Assembly (NCBI RefSeq): GCF_025352645.1
Contig: NZ_JANXSO010000136.1
Location: 1 to 42,986 of the forward strand
Direction of reading: 5' to 3'
Length of the DNA stretch: 42,986 nucleotides
Source of the DNA: Iodobacter sp.
GTDB lineage: Bacteria > Pseudomonadota > Gammaproteobacteria > Burkholderiales > Chitinibacteraceae
Positions 37,065-42,986 of this stretch are shown piece by piece; within the stretch, counting starts at the first letter, position 1; the number at the start of each line of letters is the position of its first letter. The notes under the pieces were generated by a model, which made no database searches, was not told where the DNA came from, and worked only from the letters and a program-made list of their open reading frames with translations. Position numbers and translations under genes: made by a program.

Positions 37065-37694
37065 ATGGATGTATTTATCACCGGTTTTTTACTTTCTATT
37101 TCCCTCTGTTTAGACCTTGGAATCGTTAATGTTGCCCTGATCGACACCAGCCTAAAACACGGCCCCCGCCCAGCAATGTGGATGGGGCTGGGCTCTTGTT
37201 TTGGCGATTTGGTTTGGGCGGTAGTGTCCTTGCTAGGGATGAGCGTATTACTGCAATTTACCGCCGTTAAATGGGTAACTTGGCTAGGTGGCGGCTCACT
37301 GCTGCTGTTTCTTGCCGTTAAAATGGCACGCCAAGCTTGGCAAGATGCCAAACAAATCGAAAGCACCCAGCTGCCTGCCTCTGGCCGCCGCAGTATGTTT
37401 GGCAAAGGCATGATGCTGGCGATGGCCTCACCCTCTTCCATTCTTTGGTTTGCTGCTGTTGGCGGTAGTTTAATTGCCCAAGCCACCGATGGCAGCCTAC
37501 TTGCAACGATGCGCTTTTTAAGTGGCTTTTTTGCAGGCGGCATGGCATGGACGCTGCTAATGGTTTACAGCGCCACCCACGGTGCCAAACTATTTGGCCA
37601 ACGTTTCACCCAAGGCTGCCTGCTTGCCTCTGCCCTGCTTTATCTTTGGTTTGCTGGGCTGGTGCTGGTAAATGGCTACCGTAATCTGCTGTAA
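37065..37694 (+). CDS. LysE/RhtB-family exporter
   Basis: Six-helix inner-membrane exporter of amino acids or related compounds, 209 residues. Family features are GFLLSISLCLDLGIVNVALI at the N-terminus (LysE proteins usually carry a Gly-Pro-Asp pattern here), GLGSCFGDLVW near 45 and the ASPSSILWFAAVGG stretch near 125-138. The substrate cannot be told. It follows trkH closely and may be cotranscribed; no terminator lies between them. Confidence 0.85.
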   Translation: MDVFITGFLLSISLCLDLGIVNVALIDTSLKHGPRPAMWMGLGSCFGDLVWAVVSLLGMSVLLQFTAVKWVTWLGGGSLLLFLAVKMARQAWQDAKQIESTQLPASGRRSMFGKGMMLAMASPSSILWFAAVGGSLIAQATDGSLLATMRFLSGFFAGGMAWTLLMVYSATHGAKLFGQRFTQGCLLASALLYLWFAGLVLVNGYRNLL

Positions 37695-37861
37695 ATTGGA
37701 CGCGCCTTCTTAGCTAGAGGGCTTTCGCCACCTGTCTTTTACCTAGCCGCTTATAGACTAAAAACTGCCTTCTTCATTGCACCGCACTTTTTATTTAAAT
37801 GATAACCATTGATGCAATCTACATAAATGAAATCGCCCTGCTATCTATTTAATTAAATAAA

Positions 37862-37895
37862 AAAATAGGGGCGCTACATGCAGCGCCCCTATTTT
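37862..37895 (-). terminator. Terminator of metQ
   Basis: Perfect 14-base stem AAAATAGGGGCGCT (37862-37875) and AGCGCCCCTATTTT (37882-37895), six-base loop, followed on the minus strand by a run of seven T. It sits 14 bases past the metQ stop. The palindromic ends make it usable for the rightward lysE transcript too. Confidence 0.9.
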
Positions 37896-37908
37896 ATAAC
37901 TTACTCAA

Positions 37909-38691
37909 TTAAAACGCTGGAACTACCGCACCTGCATATTTGCCCTCAATAAAGGTTTTTACTTGTTGGCTGGTTAATGCTGCCGCTAGTTTTTTAATAG
38001 CTACGCTGTCTTTGTTATCAGGGCGGGCTACAAGGTAATTCACATAGGGCGAGCTGCGATCTTCTAGCGCTAATGAATCTTTAACCGGATTAAGCTTGGC
38101 TTCCAAAGCGTAGTTGGTGTTAATCAAAGCCAAATCAACTTGATCTAACACGCGCGCTAACATGGCTGCGTCTAATTCTTTAAACTTCAACTTCTTTGGA
38201 TTTTCGCTGATATCTTTAGGTGTTGAAAGTGCATTTGTTGGGTCTTTTAGCTTAATCACGCCAGATTTTTGTAGCAATAATAAAGCACGGCCACTATTGC
38301 TGCCTTCATTTGGAATGGCTACCGTTGCACCAACTGGCAAATCTTTTAGTGATTTATATTTATGCGAATACGCGCCAAATGGCTCTACGTGTACGCCGGT
38401 TACAATCACCAAATTAGTGCCCTTGCCTTTGTTAAAGTTATCTAAATAAGGCTTAGTCTGAAAGTAATTTGCATCGATATTTTTTTGATCGACTTGCAAA
38501 TTTGGCTGCACATAATCGGTAAATACTTTAATTTGTAAATCTACGCCTTCTTTAGCTAAAAGTGGCTTAATCAATTCTAAGATTTCTGCGTGCGGAACCG
38601 CAGTTGCGGCAATAGTGAGCTTTTCTGCAGCTTGTGCAAAACCAGTGGCTAATAAAGCAGCGAGCGCGCTAATAACTAAAGTCTTTTTCAT
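37909..38691 (-). CDS. metQ: MetQ-like methionine-binding protein
   Basis: Periplasmic substrate-binding protein of the NlpA/MetQ family, 260 residues from ATG 38691. The family opening KLTIAATAVPHAEILE, DYVQPNLQVDQKNIDANYFQ near 62-82, and NEGSNSGRALLLLQ near 128 are clear. The signal peptide (MKKTLVISALAALL...) ends in AQA with no lipobox cysteine, so it is a soluble form rather than the usual lipoprotein. No metN or metI genes are adjacent; it must use a transporter encoded elsewhere. I chose ATG 38691, preceded by AGGT, over a frame starting at 38721. I see no S-box or other riboswitch upstream. Confidence 0.9.
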   Translation of the reverse strand: MKKTLVISALAALLATGFAQAAEKLTIAATAVPHAEILELIKPLLAKEGVDLQIKVFTDYVQPNLQVDQKNIDANYFQTKPYLDNFNKGKGTNLVIVTGVHVEPFGAYSHKYKSLKDLPVGATVAIPNEGSNSGRALLLLQKSGVIKLKDPTNALSTPKDISENPKKLKFKELDAAMLARVLDQVDLALINTNYALEAKLNPVKDSLALEDRSSPYVNYLVARPDNKDSVAIKKLAAALTSQQVKTFIEGKYAGAVVPAF

Positions 38692-38943
38692 GGTATTTAC
38701 CTGTAAGGTTTTAAATTGCATTCATTTAGTATCGGCTGGCGCCTTGATCTGTCTGGATTCTAGCAAGGCATGTATTTATTAAGAAGAAATATTAAATAAC
38801 TTATATATAACAAAACACGCTATAGGCTAATTGGCCCTACCATACTTTTCCTTAAAAAATTAGTAAGCAAGGGTAATGTTGGCAAAATGCCGATGATATA
38901 AAAGCGAGTACAATCAAGGCTTCGCAAGCACTTGTGAGCCGTC

Positions 38944-39678
38944 ATGCCCTTTCGCTATCTTCGCGGGCTAACCGCCCCAGAGCGTACCGAACGCAGTAAT
39001 TTTCACCTTGGTATCACCCTATGTTTTGTTGCAGGCGCAACCAATGCAGGTGGTTTTTTGGCGGTTGGGCAATACACATCACATATGACGGGGATTCTTT
39101 CTGGGCTTGCGGATAACTGGGTATTGGGCAATATCTCTTTGATGTTTGGGGCACTGGCCAGCGTGCTGATGTTTATGGCCGGCGCCATCACCTCTTCCCT
39201 CTTGATTAACTGGGCGCGCCGCCGTGGTAGACGCAGCCTGTACGCCCTACCACTATTGCTAGAGTCATTACTCTTGCTGTGCTTTGGTTTATTGGGCGCC
39301 CAGCTTGATTCGCACTCAAACAGCCTAGTTCCGCTCACCGTGCTGCTGCTTTGCTACATCATGGGGCTGCAAAACGCCATCATTACTAAGATTTCTAAAG
39401 CGGTGATTCGCACCACTCACCTTACCGGCTTGATTACCGATATCAGTATTGAATTAGGGCGGCTTTTTTATTGGAACCGTAATTCTAATGCCCCTAATGA
39501 GGTAAAAGTTTTATGTGATCGCAAACATTTAAAAGTGCAATCCAGCTTGGTATTAGCCTTCTTATGTGGTGCGATCTCGGGGGCCTATGGTTTTAATCAT
39601 CTGGGCTTTAGCTCCACCATTTTTTTAGCGTTGATCTTAGCGATTCTTTCTATTGGCCCAATGGTCGAAGATTTTTAA
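38944..39678 (+). CDS. DUF1275 (YoaK-type) membrane protein
   Basis: Inner-membrane protein of 244 residues with about six helices. The family opening is visible: LCFVAGATNAGGFLAVGQYTSHMTG (helix 1 carries NAxGF), and AIITKISKAVIRTTHLTGLITD near 145-166, the second signature. Function is unknown across the family; transport has been suggested. It is a single gene; its stop overlaps the stop of the convergent choV gene. Confidence 0.86.
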   Translation: MPFRYLRGLTAPERTERSNFHLGITLCFVAGATNAGGFLAVGQYTSHMTGILSGLADNWVLGNISLMFGALASVLMFMAGAITSSLLINWARRRGRRSLYALPLLLESLLLLCFGLLGAQLDSHSNSLVPLTVLLLCYIMGLQNAIITKISKAVIRTTHLTGLITDISIELGRLFYWNRNSNAPNEVKVLCDRKHLKVQSSLVLAFLCGAISGAYGFNHLGFSSTIFLALILAILSIGPMVEDF

Positions 39679-40778
39679 GCCGCTTGGCCTAAAATAGCCC
39701 GCGACATTTCTGCCCCAGATAAGCGCCCTACCATCTGCCCATTATGGGCCAAGATTAATTCGCAGCCCGTTTGGGCGTACACCGCAAAGGCTTCCCGCAG
39801 GCGGATATCCGCATCCACCACCGTTGGCTTAGCCCCTAGCAATGCCAGTGGCTCTTCTGCATACCAGTATTGCAAATTAGCAGATAAAACAGCCCCCTCA
39901 AGCGCCACCGCTTCTAGATTAGGCCGCATCACACTTGCCGCAGAAAGCACGTTTAAAGGATTGCTATGCTGCACAAATTGCCGCACATACTCATCAGCGG
40001 GCTGAAACATAATGTCTTGTGGCCGGCCATTTTGCACAACCTGCCCATCGCGCAAGATGGCAATATGCGAGCCTAGCTTTAAGGCTTCATCCATATCATG
40101 GCTAACAAACACGATGGTTTTATGCAGCTCTTTTTGCAGGCTTAATAATTCATCCTGTAATTGATTACGGATCAAAGGATCAAGCGCCGAGAAAGGCTCA
40201 TCCATCAATAAGATATCGCTCTCTACCACCAAAGCACGTGCCAAGCCCACCCTTTGCTGCATTCCACCCGATAACTCGGCGGGCAGAGCATGCCGCCTAC
40301 GTGCTAGGCCCACTTGATCTAGCACTTTATTAACGCGGCGCTGGCTTTCTTTAGCGCTCAATTGCAAAGCATGCAGGCCAAAAGCGACGTTTTCTTCTAC
40401 CGTTAGCCAAGGCATCAGGGCAAAATTTTGAAATACCATCGCGATGCCACGGCTACGCACTTCGCGTAGCTGCTTGGCTGAGCAGTGCGCCATATCCACG
40501 TCTACCCCCGCACAGCGCACCGTCAGTTGGCCACGGCTAACGGGGTTTAAGCCATTAATGGCTCTCAACAAGCTGGATTTCCCTGAGCCAGACAAACCCA
40601 TCAACACACAGATTTCCCCCTCTTCTACCCGCAAGCACACATCCCGCACCGCAACCAACTGCCCTGTGCGATCAAAAATATCGTCTCGGGATAAAGCTTG
40701 ATCCATCAGCGCAAATGCACTTGCAGGCTGAGCACCAAACACTTCATCAACATGCTCAAAACAAATTGCACTCATCAT
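39675..40778 (-). CDS. choV: Choline/betaine ABC transporter ATP-binding subunit (ChoV/ProV-type)
   Basis: ATPase of an osmoprotectant/choline importer, 367 residues from ATG 40778. Walker A GLSGSGKSS (about 62), Q-loop FQNFALMPW, ABC signature LSGGMQQR and Walker B ILLMDEPF with SHD switch His are all present. The long N-terminal extension before Walker A and the C-terminal 100 residues (regulatory, ending like the CBS region of ProV but degenerate) fit the OpuA/ProV type. The ATG overlaps choW by four bases with GGGAG before it. A second ATG at 40775 is equally possible. An in-frame start at 40802 would overlap choW more and is less likely. Confidence 0.9.
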   Translation of the reverse strand: MMSAICFEHVDEVFGAQPASAFALMDQALSRDDIFDRTGQLVAVRDVCLRVEEGEICVLMGLSGSGKSSLLRAINGLNPVSRGQLTVRCAGVDVDMAHCSAKQLREVRSRGIAMVFQNFALMPWLTVEENVAFGLHALQLSAKESQRRVNKVLDQVGLARRRHALPAELSGGMQQRVGLARALVVESDILLMDEPFSALDPLIRNQLQDELLSLQKELHKTIVFVSHDMDEALKLGSHIAILRDGQVVQNGRPQDIMFQPADEYVRQFVQHSNPLNVLSAASVMRPNLEAVALEGAVLSANLQYWYAEEPLALLGAKPTVVDADIRLREAFAVYAQTGCELILAHNGQMVGRLSGAEMSRAILGQAA

Positions 40779-41614
40779 GACTCCCTTGAGCGAGACTGGC
40801 ACAGCCTATCCAGCACCATCGCCAGTAAAACAATCGATAAACCGGCTTCAAAACCCAACGCCATATCGGCGGTATTTAATGCCCGAACAATAGGCTGCCC
40901 TAGCCCCTCCGCCCCCACCAAAGCAGCAATCACCACCATCGATAATGACAACATAATGCATTGGGTTAAGCCCGCAGCAATGCTGGGCATAGCCGCAGGT
41001 AATTCAACGCGCCAGAGGCGTGCAAAAGGTGAGTAGCCAAAGGCTTTACCCGCTTCAAGCAGGGGAGAAGGCACATCGCGTAAGCCCAGATAAGTCAGCC
41101 GCACAGGGGCAGGCAAGGCAAAGATAATGGTTGAAACAAGGGCAGGTACAATGCCTAAGCCAAACAACATTAAGGTGGGAATCAGATAGACAAAGGTTGG
41201 AATCGTCTGCATTAAATCTAGCAAGGGCTGCAGCAGTCTATACACCCAAGGCCGGTGTGCGGCCACAATCCCAAGCGGCACGCCAATTAACATACAAATA
41301 GAAGTAGCCAGCGCCACTTGCACCAGGGTCTGCAGCGTCGCGGCACGGTAGCCCAGATAATCAATCAACAATAGCGCCAGCGCCGCAAACAAGGCCAAGC
41401 CCCAACGTCGTCGCAAGCGATAAATCAAACCGCTCAGTACAAACACCAGTAGCAGAGGTGGGCACTCGATCAAAGCTCGGCTTAGCCCTTGCACCAAGGC
41501 CTCTAACCCATCGCTTATTACAGCCAAGCCGCCAGCGGCGGGCCCAATCATCCAAGCCACGCCTTCCGCTACCCACTGGCCTAGCGGCAATTTATCCACA
41601 ATATACTTCCTCAT
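40775..41614 (-). CDS. choW: Choline/betaine ABC transporter permease (ChoW/ProW-type)
   Basis: Inner-membrane permease of 279 residues with about six helices. The ABC coupling motif is EAGKAFGYSPFARLWRVELP near 200-220, matching the EAA loop of ProW-like proteins. The pre-helix region MRKYIVDKLPLGQWV fits the N-terminus of ChoW proteins, so ATG 41614 is chosen; a TTG at 41662 would overlap choX and add 16 residues. It is coupled to choV by a four-base overlap. Confidence 0.88.
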   Translation of the reverse strand: MRKYIVDKLPLGQWVAEGVAWMIGPAAGGLAVISDGLEALVQGLSRALIECPPLLLVFVLSGLIYRLRRRWGLALFAALALLLIDYLGYRAATLQTLVQVALATSICMLIGVPLGIVAAHRPWVYRLLQPLLDLMQTIPTFVYLIPTLMLFGLGIVPALVSTIIFALPAPVRLTYLGLRDVPSPLLEAGKAFGYSPFARLWRVELPAAMPSIAAGLTQCIMLSLSMVVIAALVGAEGLGQPIVRALNTADMALGFEAGLSIVLLAMVLDRLCQSRSRES

Positions 41615-41646
41615 TTGTTCAGCTAGCCTAGAGGCCGCATGGCAGA

Positions 41647-42585
41647 TTAGCTTTTCAACCAAGCCTTAACGACAGGTAAAGCGGGCTGGCCACTAAAGCT
41701 ATTTACGCCATCTAGCCACGCGCTCCATTGCTCAGGGTTTTGGTTTAACCACTGACGCGCAGCCAGCTTAGCATCCTGTTTTTTATCGAGGATTTGCCCC
41801 ATCAGCTGGTTTTCTAGATCAGTGCTAAACGTGATATTTTTGAGCAGACGGCCCACATTAGTGCATTGCTTAGCGTAAGCGGCTCTGGTGGTGGTATGCA
41901 CGGTTGCTCCGCCTAAATTGGGGCCAAAGTAGGCATCACCCCCTTCCAAATAGCGCAGCTTTAAATTGCGATTCATGGGGTGCGGCTCCCAGCCTAAAAA
42001 CACCACCCACTGTTGTTTAACCGCCGCTCGCTTCACTTGGGTGAGCATGCCTGCCTCGCTGGATTCAATCAGCTTAAAATCCTGCAAGCCAAAGGCTTTA
42101 TCTTTAATCATGTTGGCAATCAAGCGATTACCATCGTTGCCCGCCTCAATGCCATAAATGCGCTGAGCAAATCGGTCTGGATATTTGGCGATATCGGCAA
42201 AGCGGTGCACCCCCGCCTGATACACGTATTCCGGCACGGCCAAGGTGTATTTAGCCCCAGTTAAATTAACCCGAATACTTTCAACGCTGCCATTTTTTAG
42301 ATAGGGCTCGATATCGTTTTTCATGGTGGGCATCCAATTCCCCAGAAAAACATCGATGTCTTTGCTTTGCATGGCGCGAAACGTCACCGGCACCGAGAGC
42401 ATTTTCACTTCGCTCTGATAGCCCAAGGCACTCAATACTTCGCCGGTGAGTGCCGTGGTTGCGCTCACATCGGTCCAACCTACATCGGCAAAGCGAACGG
42501 TTTTACACGCCACAGGCTCTAAGGCATGGCTGCTAAACGCCGCCAAAAGTAGTGCGCTGGGGCCAAAGCTCAATAAGCGGATCAT
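41647..42585 (-). CDS. choX: Choline-binding periplasmic protein (ChoX-type)
   Basis: Periplasmic substrate-binding protein for choline or a similar quaternary amine, 312 residues. After a signal peptide (cut near SHA-LEP) come VGWTDV, FLGNWMP, PEYVYQAG and LGWEPHPMN, placing Trp, Trp, Tyr and Trp at the spots that form the aromatic box in characterised ChoX. Cysteines CKTV near 27 and KQCTNV near 248 could form a disulfide. The ATG 42585 overlaps the stop of a 56-codon frame upstream; a TTG at 42603 is an alternative. No betaine-synthesis (bet) genes are in the window. Confidence 0.9.
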   Translation of the reverse strand: MIRLLSFGPSALLLAAFSSHALEPVACKTVRFADVGWTDVSATTALTGEVLSALGYQSEVKMLSVPVTFRAMQSKDIDVFLGNWMPTMKNDIEPYLKNGSVESIRVNLTGAKYTLAVPEYVYQAGVHRFADIAKYPDRFAQRIYGIEAGNDGNRLIANMIKDKAFGLQDFKLIESSEAGMLTQVKRAAVKQQWVVFLGWEPHPMNRNLKLRYLEGGDAYFGPNLGGATVHTTTRAAYAKQCTNVGRLLKNITFSTDLENQLMGQILDKKQDAKLAARQWLNQNPEQWSAWLDGVNSFSGQPALPVVKAWLKS

Positions 42586-42752
42586 TGCGCTGGCCCTGAG
42601 CAAATACAGCGGAATAGTTTTTTGAGCAGCGGCAACAACTCAGGCACCGCCCCTGCAGAATTCACGCTAAAACGTGAAACAAAGCGCACAGGGGCAGCAT
42701 TAGGCACATCTTCACGGCGGGTGGGCACCATAGAACCGTAGAGCAGACTCAT
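42582..42752 (-). CDS. Small open frame (56 codons) leading the choX operon
   Basis: An unreported-type small frame: ATG 42752 has a strong AAGGAAGG six bases upstream (42759-42766), and its TGA shares bases with the choX ATG (ATGA). The deduced protein, 56 residues, starts MSLLYGSMVPTRRED and ends near LLKKLFRCICSGPAQ; it has no signal peptide or domain I know. The strong ribosome binding site and exact coupling argue that it is translated, either as a leader that couples choX translation or as a small protein. It is the first frame of the choline uptake operon. Confidence 0.55.
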   Translation of the reverse strand: MSLLYGSMVPTRREDVPNAAPVRFVSRFSVNSAGAVPELLPLLKKLFRCICSGPAQ

Positions 42753-42846
42753 CGCAAACCTTCCTTAAAGGGAAATGGATATGCGTATCCTAGAGTTGCC
42801 GCCGTAAAAATGAGGTAAAGAAAAGAAAGCTAGATGTAAAAATATA

Positions 42847-42986
42847 CCTGATTATGTCTCTTGCTCAGGAGCCCTTGATTTAGCCATTCGCGCGGCGTAA
42901 AGTGAACGAACGTTCTTCTTTGCGGAGGTGGATCATGCCCATCAATGGCATTCAGATGCAAAAAGGCTTGTCTTTGCCTGAGTTCA
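42847..42986 (+). mobile_element. Left end of an IS1595-family insertion sequence (cut by window edge)
   Basis: The presumed terminal repeat CCTGATTATGTCTCTTGCTC (42847-42866) matches the ends of the MITEs at 1-93 and 2137-2391. The transposase begins 88 bases inside it, as usual for this family. The right end and target duplication lie outside the window; the left flank is AAAATATA. Confidence 0.6.
42935..42986 (+). CDS. IS1595-family transposase, N-terminal fragment
   Basis: The first 17 codons read MPINGIQMQKGLSLPEF, very like the start of ISXO2/IS1595 transposases (MxINxxQFQxGLSxxEF). ATG 42935 has a perfect GGAGG six bases upstream. The frame runs off the window, so I cannot see the catalytic DDN/DDE residues. 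Confidence 0.65.
   Translation, partial: MPINGIQMQKGLSLPEF

Noticed and set aside
37797-37813. Fur-box-like AAATGATAACCATTGAT
   Set aside because: It lies between the ends of two convergent genes, with no gene start downstream to control, and matches only half of a full Fur site.
38692-38943. SAM riboswitch or MetJ box before metQ
   Set aside because: No S-box core sequence, extended stem set or repeated AGACGTCT motif is visible.

Overview
The window looks like chromosomal DNA of a betaproteobacterium of the order Neisseriales (Chromobacterium/Iodobacter/Chitinibacter-like). This rests on gene order and protein character: tmk-holB-pilZ-tatD, divergent bamD and rluD, LysM-dprA-topA facing def-fmt, and rsmB-DUF4390-ntrY-ntrX-trkA-trkH. 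I could not run a database search, so the genus is an inference.

Region by region. 1-2400: a periplasmic-sensing diguanylate cyclase gene lies between two inverted copies of a small IS-derived element (MITE) that carries REP-type hairpins. 2.5-6.4 kb: a leftward housekeeping operon, tmk-holB-pilZ-tatD-MBL hydrolase, ends in a strong terminator; a palindromic element forms the end of pilZ. 6.4-6.9 kb: four leftward tRNA genes (Ala, Glu, Arg, Glu) with a terminator. 7-13 kb: bamD (left) and rluD-pgeF (right) with no space between their start codons, then a ZIP metal transporter and penicillin-binding protein 1C. 13-15 kb: an accessory patch with a REP-like composite repeat, a lone AlbA_2-domain gene, a probable ECF sigma-factor remnant and a poly-C tract, followed by an MHS-type transporter. 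16.4-20.1 kb: a leftward pair of a medium-chain reductase and a GAF-PAS-PAS-GGDEF-EAL protein whose GGDEF codons contain a run of nine G. 20.2-24.9 kb: topA, dprA and a LysM protein, leftward. 25-37.7 kb: a long rightward series of def, fmt, htpX, rsmB, DUF4390, ntrY, ntrX, a TPR protein, trkA, trkH and a LysE-type exporter. 37.9-42.8 kb: metQ, a DUF1275 membrane protein, and a leftward choline/betaine ABC operon (choX-choW-choV) led by a 56-codon open frame that is too short for ordinary gene calling. 42.85 kb to the end: the left end and first 17 codons of an IS1595-family insertion sequence, whose terminal repeat matches those of the MITEs at the other end of the window.

How the genes work together: most are core information processing (tRNAs, deformylation/formylation, rRNA modification, Pol III clamp loader, topoisomerase), envelope assembly (BamD, PBP1C, LysM, HtpX) and ion/osmolyte homeostasis (TrkAH, choline uptake). 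Two c-di-GMP enzymes and a type IV pilus PilZ protein point to surface motility and attachment control. The least ordinary items are an NtrX-like regulator whose AAA+ domain has lost its ATPase and sigma-54 contact motifs, the TPR gene fused to its operon, the G9 tract in the GGDEF-EAL gene, the MITE/IS1595 family, the AlbA_2 gene, and the small frame ahead of choX.
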